From Streptomyces rimosus (GTDB taxonomy: Bacteria > Actinomycetota > Actinomycetes > Streptomycetales > Streptomycetaceae), in the NCBI RefSeq assembly GCF_008704655.1, contig NZ_CP023688.1, positions 8,869,001 through 8,933,000 on the forward strand: a stretch of DNA of 64,000 bases. Direction: 5' to 3'. Of the stretch, positions 46,346-54,936 are shown piece by piece. Position numbers and translations under genes: made by a program. The notes beneath the pieces were generated by a model. That model did no database searches. It worked only from the letters and a program-made list of their open reading frames with translations, and was not told the origin of the DNA. Position 1 is the stretch's first letter; each line of letters begins with the position of its first letter.

Positions 46346-47168
46346 GCGCCGGGCCCGGAAGGGCGGCCTCGCGTCCGCTGAGGAGGACGGTCAGGGTGCC
46401 GTCGGCGGGGGAGTGGGGCGCGGGCGGGTGGCCGGTGCGGCGGAGGGCCTGAGCGGCGACCGCGGGGGCCGAGCCGTGCAGAACGAGGGGCGGCAGACCG
46501 GGGTGTGCCAGCGCGGCGCGGATGCGCTCGGCGACGAGTTCGTAGTGGGTACAGCCGAGGACGACGCTCCTGACCCCGGCCGGGGTGCGCCGCGCGGCGG
46601 CGATCGCGCGGCCGATCGCGTCCTCGTCCCCCTGCTCCACCGCGTCGGAGAGCCCGGGACACGGTACCTCGGTGACCGCCGTACCCCCGGCGAACCGCCG
46701 GATCAGCGAGCGCTGGTAGGCGCTGCCGGTGGTGGCGGGCGTGGCCCAGACGGCGAGGGGGCCGCCGTCCACGGCCGCCGGTTTGATCGCCGGGACCGTG
46801 CCGATGACCGGCAGTTCCGGCTCGAAGCGGGCCCGCAGGGCGGGCAGCGCGTGGACGGTCGCGGTGTTGCAGGCGACGACCAGCGCGTGCGGACGCCGCG
46901 CCGCCGCGGCTTCGCCGACGGCGAGCGCGCGGGCGGTGATGTCCCGCGCGGAGCGCGGCCCCCAGGGCATGCCGTCAGGATCCGAGGAGAGGACGAGGTC
47001 GGCGTCGGGACGCAGCCGGCGTACGACGGAGGCGGCCGCCAGCAGCCCGATCCCGGCATCCATGATCGCGATCTTCGGCCGGTCACCGGGGCGGGACGGC
47101 GGAGCGGCGGTGCGCCCTTTTGTGCGTCGCTGGTGTGGTCCGCCGCCGCCCCCGTGCTGGTGTTCCAT
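46236..47168 (-). CDS. Aspartate/glutamate racemase family protein
   Basis: The 310-residue protein has the racemase pair of catalytic cysteines in VVACNTATVHALP and VLGCTHYELVAE, with DAGIGLLAAASVVRRL at the N-terminus. This resembles glutamate racemase MurI, though with a His/Gly-rich leader of about 30 residues and a Pro/Arg-rich tail. GGAGG stands before ATG 47168. It may supply a D-amino acid to cell wall or metabolite synthesis. The tail-to-tail overlap with the MFS gene covers its last 36 codons. Confidence 0.82.
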   Translation of the reverse strand: MEHQHGGGGGPHQRRTKGRTAAPPSRPGDRPKIAIMDAGIGLLAAASVVRRLRPDADLVLSSDPDGMPWGPRSARDITARALAVGEAAAARRPHALVVACNTATVHALPALRARFEPELPVIGTVPAIKPAAVDGGPLAVWATPATTGSAYQRSLIRRFAGGTAVTEVPCPGLSDAVEQGDEDAIGRAIAAARRTPAGVRSVVLGCTHYELVAERIRAALAHPGLPPLVLHGSAPAVAAQALRRTGHPPAPHSPADGTLTVLLSGREAALPGPALTYAEGRLLLRGPGRAPVRRRPLRPAAAAAGTESSG

Positions 47169-47283
47169 ACCGGTCGCCTCCGCGTTCGTTCGGTGTCGGT
47201 GTGACGGGTGGTGAGTCTGTACGGAGGCGGGCCCGGACAACATGGCCAATTCCGCGGGGTTGGTCTGGAGCGAGGCGCCGCGG

Positions 47284-48159
47284 TCAGTCGAGCAGCCCGA
47301 TCGCCAGTCCCCGCAGCCGCGCCGGGGCGGCGATCACCTCGTAGCCGGTGATCAGGCCGTCCTCGACGGTGAAGGTCAGCGCGATGCGCAGGCGGCCCCG
47401 GGGCGCCACGAGGAGGCCGACGGCGCCGTCGACGAGGGCCGGTTCGGCCTCGCGGGCGCGGTGGGCGAACAGCAGGGTGCCCTCGGCCACGGCCCGGGCG
47501 CCGCGGAGCTCGGGCGCCACGCTCGGGGGCAGGACGGCGGGGTCGGCACGGCGTACGACATCGGGGGCCAGCAGGGCGAGGACCGCCGGGAGGTCACCGG
47601 CGCGCGCGGCCGCCAGGAACGCCGTGACGACGCGGCGGTGCCGGGCCAGGTCGGCCGGCGGGACGGCGGGCGTGCCCCGTACCTTCTGGCGCGCCCGACT
47701 GGCGAGCTTCTTCGTGGCGACCGGGGTGCGCTCCACGAGGGGGGCGATCTCGTGGAACGGCACGGCGTACATGTCGTGCAGGACGAGCGCGACGCGTTCG
47801 GCGGGGCCCAGCCGGTCCAGCACCACCAGCAGCGCCCGGCTGACGGAGTCGGTCAGCAGCGCGGCCGCCTCGGGCCCCTCCGCCCGGACCGGGAGCTCGT
47901 CGAAAGCCGGTGGCTCCGCCAGGTCCTCCCGCCGCGACGTGCGCGTACGCAGCACGTCGAGGCAGATGCGCGTCACCACCGTCCGCAGCCAGCCGTCCAG
48001 GTTGTCCACCGCGTCCGCGTCCACCCGGCTCAGCCGCAGCCACGCCTCCTGTACGGCGTCGTCGGCCGCCTCCGGGGAGCCGAGCATCCGGTGGGCGACG
48101 GCCCGCAGCCGGCCCCGCTGTTCCTCGAAACGTTCCGCCAGCCCGTCGCGCGCGTTCAC
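47284..48159 (-). CDS. ECF sigma factor with SnoaL-like C-terminal domain
   Basis: The 291-residue protein has sigma region 2 (RLRAVAHRMLGSPEAADDAVQEAWLRLS) and region 4 (RLGPAERVALVLHDMYAVPFHEIAPLVERTPVATKKLASRAR) in pieces, then a SnoaL-like domain (FLAAARAGDLPAVLALLAPDVV onward). This is the ECF41/ECF56 (SigJ) type, in which the fused domain tunes activity in place of an anti-sigma factor. The DGGGR motif of ECF41 is absent, which favours ECF56. It is divergent from an azoreductase gene. Confidence 0.88.
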   Translation of the reverse strand: MNARDGLAERFEEQRGRLRAVAHRMLGSPEAADDAVQEAWLRLSRVDADAVDNLDGWLRTVVTRICLDVLRTRTSRREDLAEPPAFDELPVRAEGPEAAALLTDSVSRALLVVLDRLGPAERVALVLHDMYAVPFHEIAPLVERTPVATKKLASRARQKVRGTPAVPPADLARHRRVVTAFLAAARAGDLPAVLALLAPDVVRRADPAVLPPSVAPELRGARAVAEGTLLFAHRAREAEPALVDGAVGLLVAPRGRLRIALTFTVEDGLITGYEVIAAPARLRGLAIGLLD

Positions 48160-48196
48160 CGGTCACCTTTCCTCGTTCTGCTGCGTCACGGGTAAG

Positions 48197-48223
48197 GACG
48201 GACGCACCGCGCGAGAAGTGACA
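48197..48223 (-). promoter_or_regulatory. Possible ECF-type autoregulated promoter
   Basis: Minus strand: TGTCACT at 48223-48217, then 16 bp, then CGTC at 48200-48197, 38 bp before the sigma factor start. ECF41 promoters are known as TGTCACA-N16-CGTC, so this would let the sigma factor activate its own gene. Confidence 0.55.
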
Positions 48224-48232
48224 GGAGAACCG

Positions 48233-48931
48233 ATGCCGACCTTGCTCCACCTGGATTCCAGTGCCGACCGCTCCGGCGGGTCGGTCAGCAGGCAGCTGAC
48301 CGCCTTGTACGCCGAGACCTGGCGCGCCGCGCACGGCACGGCGGCCGGATACCGCCACCGGGATCTGGCCGCCGACCCCGTACCCCCGCTGGACACCGCC
48401 TACTGCTCGCTCGGCCGGCGCGTGGAAGAACGCGGCCTCGTCCCGCCGGACGGCGTGGACGCGCTGATCGCGGGCCCGGCCGAGCGGCGGGCGTGGGCGC
48501 TGACCCGCCCGCTGGTGGACGAACTGCTGGCGGCCGACACGGTGCTCATCGGGGCGCCGATGTACAACTTCTCGGTGCCCGCCGCGTTGAAGGCGTGGCT
48601 GGACCGGGTGGCCTTCCCCGGGGCGTTCACCGATCCAGGGACCGGGGAGAGCCGGCTGAAGGGGGTGCGGGTGGTGGTGATCAGCTCCCGGGGCGGGGCG
48701 TACGGGCCGGGAACCCCGCGGGAGGGGTGGGACTTCCAGACGCCGTACCTGCGGGCGTACTTCCGTAGGCTCGGGGTGGCGGAGGACGCCGTCCGGGTCA
48801 TCGGAGCCGAGCTGACGTTGGCTCATCTCGTCCCGCATTTGGCCCGATTCCGGCCGTCGGCGGCCGCCTCGCTCGACGCGGCGCGGGCCGAGGTGACCGC
48901 ACTGGCCGGGGCCTGCGGGGCGGTCACCTGA
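48233..48931 (+). CDS. FMN-dependent NADH-azoreductase-like oxidoreductase
   Basis: The 232-residue protein has the flavodoxin-like azoreductase pattern: LLHLDSSADRSGGSVSRQLT, ADTVLIGAPMYNFSVPAALKAWLDRV, and VVISSRGGAYGPG. AGGAG precedes the ATG. It is divergent from the ECF sigma gene and a likely target or partner of it, since this sigma class usually sits next to an oxidoreductase. Confidence 0.85.
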   Translation: MPTLLHLDSSADRSGGSVSRQLTALYAETWRAAHGTAAGYRHRDLAADPVPPLDTAYCSLGRRVEERGLVPPDGVDALIAGPAERRAWALTRPLVDELLAADTVLIGAPMYNFSVPAALKAWLDRVAFPGAFTDPGTGESRLKGVRVVVISSRGGAYGPGTPREGWDFQTPYLRAYFRRLGVAEDAVRVIGAELTLAHLVPHLARFRPSAAASLDAARAEVTALAGACGAVT

Positions 48932-48976
48932 CCGTGCGGACGAGCGCCCCCGCGCCCCGGCCGCCGGACGAACGCC

Positions 48977-50158
48977 CTACCGCTCCCGGTCCTCCGGCCG
49001 CCCGAACCAGTCCAGGCACAGCACCAGCGCGTCGTCCATCGACTCCGCGTCGCGGTACTCGGCGAGGTCGCGCAGCACGGCGCGGGGCACGCTCGCCGCG
49101 GGCAGCAGGCTGGTGGCGTGGATCGCGCGGGCGAGGGCGTGCTCGCCGTACTCCTCGCCCGGTGGCGAGACCGCCCCGTACACGCCGTCGCTGACGAACA
49201 GCAGCCGGTCGCCGGGCAGCACCTCGAATTCCTGCGCCACGTACTGCGTCTCCTCGAACATGCCGAGCGGCAGCTGCGGCTCCAGCGGCACCCGGTCGAT
49301 GGTGCGCCCCCGGCGCCGCCACAGCTGCGGGGAGCCCGCGTCCACGACCTCCACCCGGCCGGTCGCGAGGTGGAAGCGCAGCAGCAGCGTCGAGACGTAG
49401 GCGGAGCCGCGGTACTGCCCGTAGAGGGCCTGGTCGGCCAGGGCCGCCTGGTCGGCGATGCCGATACCGGCGCGGCGGGCGTTGCGCAGCGCGTTGACCG
49501 TGAGGTGGGTGAGCAGGGACGCCTCGATGCCGGTGCCCATGCCGTTGGTGACGGCGAGGGTCAGCTCGTCCGCGTCCGCCGCCCAGTCGTAGTTGTCGCC
49601 GTGGATCGCGTAGGCCGGTTCGAGCTGCGCCCCGATGGCGTACTCCTCGGCCACGCAGGCCCGCGCGGGCAGCAGCTGCCACTGCATCTCGGCGGCCAGG
49701 GTGAGCCGGTTGGTGCGGCGGGCCCGCTGGTAGACGTCGGTGTCCCGCTCGGCGACCAGGATCTCGTGGCCGAGCAGGTCGGCGGCGTGCGCGAGCTCCT
49801 CGGCGGTGCCCGGTACGTTGCGCCCGGCGGGCAGCCGTACGGTCAGGATGCCGAGCCGTTCGCCGCGGACCGTCACCGGCAGGTGGTGATCGACCGCGTC
49901 GCCCTGCCGGACCTGCCGCTCGTGCGGCTCCTGGCTGCCGAAGGCACGCCCCTGCGGGCTGTTGGAGATGGACAGTACGCCGGGCGGGTCCTCGCCGAGC
50001 GAGGCGAAGGGCCTGAGCACCGTGCCCCCGTAATCCGCGAGGAACAGGTGGACGGATGTGGCTCCGTAGGCCGCGGCGAGTGCTTCGCGCAGCGTGTCCA
50101 CCAATGCGTGCGGTGCCGATGCGCGAACGGCTCTTTCCACATCACAGCTCAGGGTCAC
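48977..50158 (-). CDS. SpoIIE-type PP2C phosphatase with GAF-like sensor
   Basis: The 393-residue protein has an N-terminal GAF-like domain (about 15-140) and a SpoIIE phosphatase domain from about 155. The catalytic GGDWYD motif is here altered to HGDNYDW, with VTNGMGTGIEAS and VSDGVYGAV as later metal motifs. Such enzymes dephosphorylate anti-sigma antagonists. Start GTG 50158. It is divergent from MarR. Confidence 0.8.
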   Translation of the reverse strand: MTLSCDVERAVRASAPHALVDTLREALAAAYGATSVHLFLADYGGTVLRPFASLGEDPPGVLSISNSPQGRAFGSQEPHERQVRQGDAVDHHLPVTVRGERLGILTVRLPAGRNVPGTAEELAHAADLLGHEILVAERDTDVYQRARRTNRLTLAAEMQWQLLPARACVAEEYAIGAQLEPAYAIHGDNYDWAADADELTLAVTNGMGTGIEASLLTHLTVNALRNARRAGIGIADQAALADQALYGQYRGSAYVSTLLLRFHLATGRVEVVDAGSPQLWRRRGRTIDRVPLEPQLPLGMFEETQYVAQEFEVLPGDRLLFVSDGVYGAVSPPGEEYGEHALARAIHATSLLPAASVPRAVLRDLAEYRDAESMDDALVLCLDWFGRPEDRER

Positions 50159-50239
50159 GGGCTCTCAAACATTCTTATTTCGGTGGATTCAGACATGGCC
50201 GGGCTGACGCGGGCGGCCGGAGGGTGACAGAGTGGTCGT

Positions 50240-50761
50240 GTGTCCCGTTTTCCCGGCCAGTCGCAGCACGAACAGGTGACCGAGGCCACCCTTGCCGCCT
50301 CCGAGTTGCTGGAGGTGCTGTGGGGTCGTGGCCAGGAGACGGCACGCTCGGCGCAGGTGTCGCCGTCCCAGCTGCGGGCTCTCCTGGTGATCGAGGATCA
50401 TGAGGGTACTAACCTGCGGGCCCTCGCCGACGCACTCGGCTCGCGTCCGCCCGCGGTGAGTCGTCTGTGCGACCGTCTGGAGGCCATGGGCCTGGCGGAG
50501 CGCTGTCCGAGCGCGACGAGCCGGCGCGAGGTCGAGCTGCGGCTGAGTCTGCGCGGGCGCGCCTTCCTGGAGGAGTACCGGGCGGCCCGCAAGAGCGAGG
50601 TCGCCGCCATCGTGGCGCGTATGGACCCGGCGCAGGTCGCCGATCTGGCGTCCGGCCTGGCGGCGTTCCACAGGGCGGCCGCCGTGCACCGTGCGGCCGA
50701 GGGCAGCCGTACGGTCCCCGCCGGCCGCACGCTCGGTGCGGACAGCGCGGACACTGCGTGA
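50240..50761 (+). CDS. MarR-family regulator
   Basis: The 173-residue protein has the MarR winged helix: SPSQLRALLVIEDHEG, NLRALADALGSRPPAVSRLCDRLEAMGL in pieces, and SATSRREVELRLSLRG for the wing. Start GTG 50240. The STAS gene follows 190 bp later, behind a strong inverted repeat that may be its operator. Confidence 0.88.
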   Translation: MSRFPGQSQHEQVTEATLAASELLEVLWGRGQETARSAQVSPSQLRALLVIEDHEGTNLRALADALGSRPPAVSRLCDRLEAMGLAERCPSATSRREVELRLSLRGRAFLEEYRAARKSEVAAIVARMDPAQVADLASGLAAFHRAAAVHRAAEGSRTVPAGRTLGADSADTA

Positions 50762-50832
50762 AGTCATTCAGGCCCCGCTTCTCGATCCGAAGTCACTCCG
50801 GGCAGAGCCGTGTTGCACAGTGACGGGGACAA

Positions 50833-50872
50833 GATTGTTGCCTTTCTGGAATATTGTCAAACGGCAACAATC
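50833..50872. promoter_or_regulatory. 10-bp perfect inverted repeat in an AT-rich patch
   Basis: GATTGTTGCC (50833-50842) and GGCAACAATC (50863-50872) with a 20-bp spacer. A further ATTGTTG half-site lies at 50879-50885. The AT-rich patch in GC-rich DNA, between MarR and STAS genes, marks a regulatory site for the STAS promoter. Confidence 0.65.
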
Positions 50873-50951
50873 GCTTCTATTGTTGATCACTCCATCCGGC
50901 CGGACCGGGAGTCCGGCCGGGCCGCCGACCCGTCACCGACCGAGGACCACC

Positions 50952-51359
50952 GTGCATCCACAGCCCAGCTCAGACCGGCCGACACAGGTACGGATACGGG
51001 AAGGACAGCGCGCCGGGGACGCCTTGGTGATCATCGTCACCGGACCGCTCGACATCGACACCGTCGCGCCGCTGGAAGCGGCCCTGTGCGAGGCGGGCGC
51101 CGGGCCCCGGGACGGCGATGGAGCGGCGCGGCCGGTGGTCGTCGACCTGGCCGAGGTGGAATTCGCGGACTCCACGACGGTCAACATCCTCCTGCAGCAG
51201 CACGCCGCCCTGGGCACCCGGCTCCGCCTGGCCGCCCCCTCGCCCGGCCTGCGCCGCCTCTTCGAGCTGACCGGCCTGGACGGGGTGCTCCCGCTGTACG
51301 GCACGGTCGCGGAAGCGGCGGCGGCCGACGGCGCGGCCGTGGAGCCGGCGGGGGAGTAG
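50952..51359 (+). CDS. STAS-domain anti-sigma factor antagonist
   Basis: The 135-residue protein has a STAS fold: VIIVTGPLDIDTVAPLEAAL, PVVVDLAEVEFADSTTVNIL with phosphorylatable Ser74, and LRLAAPSPGLRRLFELTGLDGVLPLY. GAGGA precedes the GTG. RsbV/SpoIIAA-like antagonists release sigma factors when unphosphorylated; the RsbW-like kinase at 52103 and SpoIIE phosphatases nearby are likely partners. Confidence 0.87.
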   Translation: MHPQPSSDRPTQVRIREGQRAGDALVIIVTGPLDIDTVAPLEAALCEAGAGPRDGDGAARPVVVDLAEVEFADSTTVNILLQQHAALGTRLRLAAPSPGLRRLFELTGLDGVLPLYGTVAEAAAADGAAVEPAGE

Positions 51360-51364
51360 CTGCC

Positions 51365-51790
51365 TCAGCCGGCCGCGGCCGTCTCCGCGAGTTTCCTAAA
51401 TTCCCCGAGGTCGTAGTTGGCGAGGGTGGAGTCCAGGTTCGTCAGGGCCCCCAGATGCTCCACGAAACCTTCCGGTGAGTACTCTATTTGCAGCGTGACA
51501 CGGCTTGATGTGTCACTGAGCCGGTGGAAGGTGACGACTCCCGCGTGATGGACACCCTCCGTCGTTTTCCAGGCGATGCGCTCAAGAGGTTTGACCTCGG
51601 TGAGTTCCGCCACGAAATTCTTGTCCGCCCCCGGCAGCGACAGCTGCCAGGCGAAATGCGTGTCGTCCAGGCGCTCGACCAGCCGTACGTGGCTGAGAAA
51701 CCTCGGCCACCGCGTGACGTCCGACCACAGCGCCCAGCTCACCGCGACGGGTGCCTCGATGTCCACACTCTCCAGCAGCGAGGACGACAT
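51365..51790 (-). CDS. SRPBCC-family (polyketide cyclase-like) protein
   Basis: The 141-residue protein has the START/SRPBCC pattern: SVDIEAPVAVSWALWSDV, WPRFLSHVRLVERLDDTHFAW, and RVTLQIEYSPEG before a C-terminal helix. AAGGAGG lies eight bases before ATG 51790. It converges on the STAS gene with 5 bp between them. It is a small lipid or aromatic binding protein; ligand unknown. Confidence 0.85.
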   Translation of the reverse strand: MSSSLLESVDIEAPVAVSWALWSDVTRWPRFLSHVRLVERLDDTHFAWQLSLPGADKNFVAELTEVKPLERIAWKTTEGVHHAGVVTFHRLSDTSSRVTLQIEYSPEGFVEHLGALTNLDSTLANYDLGEFRKLAETAAAG

Positions 51791-52102
51791 GGGGTGAACC
51801 TCCTTGATCTCGGGAGCGAATACACCCGGACACGCACGGTGACAGCCGCCGGCGGCCGTATTCACCCGCGGCCGGGATTGCCGTCCGGCCGTATCCACGA
51901 GCGGTCCGGAGTTGCCCTGGTACCCCGCGCCGGAGCGGGTACCCGGGGAGTGCGGCAGCGGTTACCGGCAATCCGCCCGCCGGGTTATCACCCCATCGGG
52001 AACTCGCCGTTCCGTATGTGACGGCGGGATTGCCCGGTTGCCTGGCGGGAAAGCTGCCTACTTGTACGCCTTACGGTCGAACGGGAAACGAGGTGAGCCC
52101 CG
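51791..52102. other. Divergent intergenic region, no gene seen
   Basis: About 310 bp between the SRPBCC and RsbW-like genes. It must contain both promoters; no clear SigB-type element or dyad was found by eye. Confidence 0.4.
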
Positions 52103-52540
52103 ATGAGCAGCGCCACGGCACCCGACAGGGTTTCCGCAGCGCCGTCGCTGGTGGTGACGCTGGAGAACTGCCCCGAAGCGGCGGCCGTCGCCCGGGACGT
52201 CGCCGGCGACCTGCTGAAAGGGCTGGGCCCGCCGCTGGACCGGGACGCCTCGGACGCGGTGGTCCTGATCGTCTCCGAACTCGTCACCAACGCCGTCCGG
52301 CACACCGGGACCCCCACCTGCACCCTGAGCCTGACGGCCGCCGCCGACACGGTGACGGTGAGCGTGGCCGATTCCAGCCCCGTCCCGCCCCGCGAGCGGA
52401 ACCCGGACGTGCGCGGCGAGGGCGGCGGCTTCGGCTGGCCGATGGTCCGCCGCCTCGCCGCGGCCACCTCCGTGGAGACCACCGCCCGGGGCAAGACGGT
52501 CAGCGCCGTCGTCGCCCGGACGGGCCGGGCCACGGCCTGA
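52103..52540 (+). CDS. RsbW-like ATP-binding anti-sigma kinase
   Basis: The 145-residue protein has the HATPase fold of anti-sigma kinases: N-box SELVTNAVRHTG, VADSSPVPPRE as G1 region, and GGFGWPMVRRLAA as G2. GAGGTGAG precedes the ATG. Such kinases phosphorylate STAS antagonists or hold sigma factors. It converges on the PP2C gene. Confidence 0.87.
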   Translation: MSSATAPDRVSAAPSLVVTLENCPEAAAVARDVAGDLLKGLGPPLDRDASDAVVLIVSELVTNAVRHTGTPTCTLSLTAAADTVTVSVADSSPVPPRERNPDVRGEGGGFGWPMVRRLAAATSVETTARGKTVSAVVARTGRATA

Positions 52541-52567
52541 GCGCCCTGAGCGCGGCGACGGCGCGCC

Positions 52568-53911
52568 TCAGCGCGGACGCGGCGACAGCCGGACGGCCAG
52601 CGCCAGCGTGTCGTCGGGGTGCAGCACGACGGTGTGCATGTCCTCGGCGATGGCGCCGGGGATCTCCCCGATGGGCCGGTGCCGGTGCCGCCGCGCGCTC
52701 TCGGCCAGGCGCTGCTCGCCCTCCCTGGGGTCCCGCCGGCTCTCGGTGAGCCCGTCGGTGTAGAGCACGAGCAGGTCGCCCTCGTCCAGCTTCGCGTGCA
52801 GCACCCGCTCACTGCCGGGGAAGGGATAGCCCACCCCGCGCCCGCGCACCTCCAGATACTCCTTCTCGCCCGAGTCCCGCACGGCCAGGGCCGGCGGATG
52901 GCTGCCGTTGGCGAGCTGCAGATCCCCGCTGACCGGGTCGATCCGCGCCAGCAGCACCGTGGCCATCAGCTCGGGGTCCAGCGGCTCAAGGATCTCGTCC
53001 GTGCGGGCCACGATGGACTTCAGCGGGTGGCCCTCCAGTGCGAGCGTACGGACCGCGTGCGTAACGTTCAGCGCGCTGCGCGTACTGCGCACCCCGTGTC
53101 CCAGCGCGTCGACGACGGTGATGTGGACCGTCCCGTCCGGCAGGATGAACCAGTCGTAGAAGTCGCCGCCGGTGGGCGCGTCGGTGCCGGCCGGCGCGTA
53201 GTGCACGGCCAGTTCCAGCCCGTCCACCGCGATCGGCGGCGGGCGCAGCGCGTCCTCCAGCTCGCGCAGGATGTGGCCGTGCGCCGTACGCAGCTGCTCG
53301 TCGCGCTCCTCCAGCTGTACGTACAGCGCCAGCACACCGCTGTTGGTCTCGGCCAGCTCGTGCGTCAGACGGCGCTGGTCGGCGGCGAGGGAGTCCACCC
53401 GGGCCAGCGCGACCCGCAGCTCCTCCTCCAGCAGCCGGTTCTCCGTCACCGGGTCCGACACCGCGCCGTCCCCGTCGCCGCCGGACGCGCCCGCCGGCGT
53501 ACCGCCGGGGCCGCGCAGCCGCCCGCTGCCGCCGGTCGTCGCGTCGTCCGAATGCCGTCCCGCGGGAATCCGGATCTCCGGGGTCCCGGCCGGCAGCGGT
53601 ACGTGCCAGGTGGCCGCGTCGGACGACACCTGCGCGGGCAGCGGAAGTTCGGCCCCGGCCGGCGGCGCGAGCACCGGGGCCGGGGTACGCAGCGTGACGG
53701 CCAGGGAACCGCCCGCGGAGGAACGGTCCTTCGTACGGGTACGGGCCGACTCCAGCGTGACTCCGTAGCCGGCCCGGAGCACCGAGTCGGCCAGCGTGCT
53801 CACGGACAGCACGAGGCGCGCCCGGGTCTCGACGGGCAGGGCGTTGGCCGTGCCCAGCCGGCGCACGGCGTGGCGCAGCGCCGGCAGCGCGTGGAAGGTG
53901 TGACGTCTCAC
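52568..53911 (-). CDS. SpoIIE-type PP2C phosphatase with N-terminal HATPase-like domain
   Basis: The 447-residue protein starts at a GTG overlapping the upstream stop (GTGA). Residues about 1-95 resemble a degenerate RsbT-like domain. A linker with coiled-coil helices (EELRVALARVDSLAADQRRL) follows, and the SpoIIE phosphatase domain has GGDFYDWF, VDALGHGVRS, ANGSHPPAL and LYTDGLTE. It ends the stressosome operon and would dephosphorylate RsbS/RsbR- or RsbV-type partners. Confidence 0.87.
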   Translation of the reverse strand: MRRHTFHALPALRHAVRRLGTANALPVETRARLVLSVSTLADSVLRAGYGVTLESARTRTKDRSSAGGSLAVTLRTPAPVLAPPAGAELPLPAQVSSDAATWHVPLPAGTPEIRIPAGRHSDDATTGGSGRLRGPGGTPAGASGGDGDGAVSDPVTENRLLEEELRVALARVDSLAADQRRLTHELAETNSGVLALYVQLEERDEQLRTAHGHILRELEDALRPPPIAVDGLELAVHYAPAGTDAPTGGDFYDWFILPDGTVHITVVDALGHGVRSTRSALNVTHAVRTLALEGHPLKSIVARTDEILEPLDPELMATVLLARIDPVSGDLQLANGSHPPALAVRDSGEKEYLEVRGRGVGYPFPGSERVLHAKLDEGDLLVLYTDGLTESRRDPREGEQRLAESARRHRHRPIGEIPGAIAEDMHTVVLHPDDTLALAVRLSPRPR

Positions 53912-54936
53912 GAAAGTCTCTGGTGGAGGTTGGCGGCGAGGACGGTCGCGTCGTCCCGGCTGCGGCGGTGGCCGTGCACGAGGGCCGTGGCCAGCAGCGG
54001 CGCGGGCAGACGCACGAGGAACGGGTCCGGACTGTAGGCCCAGCGGTGGTCGATGCCGTCGGTGTGCAGCAGGGCGGTGAAGTGCGGCTCCCACGGGATG
54101 TCGCGGACCAGCGGCCGCGGTATCTCCAGCCCCGCCACCCCCGGCTGGCCGGTCAGGCGGTGCTGGATGTCCCGCTGCGTCAGCGTCATGCACCGTACGT
54201 TGCCGATGCCGCAGTACTGGGCGCGACCGGCGTGCAGCCGCAGCAGCCCGACGGCCGCGCCCCGGCTGCGGCGCAGCGCACGGTGGACGGTGGTCAGCAG
54301 CCCGGGCAGCGGCTGGTCGGACGCCCTGGCGAAGGTGCGCAGCGCGATCTGCGCCGCCTCGGACGCCTCCGGGCCGTGCCCGAGCCCGTCGACCACGATC
54401 GCGGTCAGCCCCTGCTCGGTCTCGGTCGCGGCGCAGGCGTCACCGCTGACCTCCTCCCGCTCGGCGGGCACGCAGACCGCGCCCACCGCCCGGCGCGCGG
54501 TCCCGGCGTCCTCGGGCGATGTGAGCCGGGCACAGGAGACCGTGCCGCCCGGCTCGCGGGTACGGACGGTGAAGCTGGTGGCTATGCGGTTCACGCCGCC
54601 CATCCCGGCGCCGAGCGTCTCGGTCGTCGTGTACCCGTCGGCCAGGCAGCGCTGCAGCTCCGGCATGCCCGGCCCGCGGTCCGCGGCGATGATCTCCACT
54701 CCTCTCCCCAGCGGCAGCTCCTGGACGTACAGCGCCCCGTCCACCGCGTGCTTGGCGAGATTGCTGCCCAGCTCGGACGCGATCACCGCGGCCTGGTCGG
54801 GCAGCGCCCCCTGGAGCCCGCAGCGCTGCGCGACCGACCGCGCGGCCTGCGCGGCCAGGTGCACGGCGCTGTAGTGGTCGACGGGGATGTACGCCGACGG
54901 GTACGCGGCGGGGGGCAGGGTCAACGGTCGGCCCAC
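53908..54936 (-). CDS. RsbT-like ATPase fused to SpoIIE (RsbX-like) phosphatase
   Basis: The 342-residue protein has an N-terminal HATPase (ASELGSNLAKHA, ADRGPGMPE, GAGMGGVNRIA) and a C-terminal RsbX/SpoIIE domain (VVDGLGHGPEASEAA, YCGIGNVRCM, LLHTDGIDHRW). The fusion joins a kinase switch to a feedback phosphatase. It overlaps rsbT by 16 bp upstream and the PP2C gene downstream, so the operon is tightly coupled. GTG start. Confidence 0.85.
   Translation of the reverse strand: MGRPLTLPPAAYPSAYIPVDHYSAVHLAAQAARSVAQRCGLQGALPDQAAVIASELGSNLAKHAVDGALYVQELPLGRGVEIIAADRGPGMPELQRCLADGYTTTETLGAGMGGVNRIATSFTVRTREPGGTVSCARLTSPEDAGTARRAVGAVCVPAEREEVSGDACAATETEQGLTAIVVDGLGHGPEASEAAQIALRTFARASDQPLPGLLTTVHRALRRSRGAAVGLLRLHAGRAQYCGIGNVRCMTLTQRDIQHRLTGQPGVAGLEIPRPLVRDIPWEPHFTALLHTDGIDHRWAYSPDPFLVRLPAPLLATALVHGHRRSRDDATVLAANLHQRLS

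Noticed and set aside
50810..51478. A 222-codon frame overlapping the STAS gene
   Set aside because: Its first part is the AT-rich inverted repeat and the rest is a shifted copy of the STAS gene, rich in Arg/Gly/Pro.
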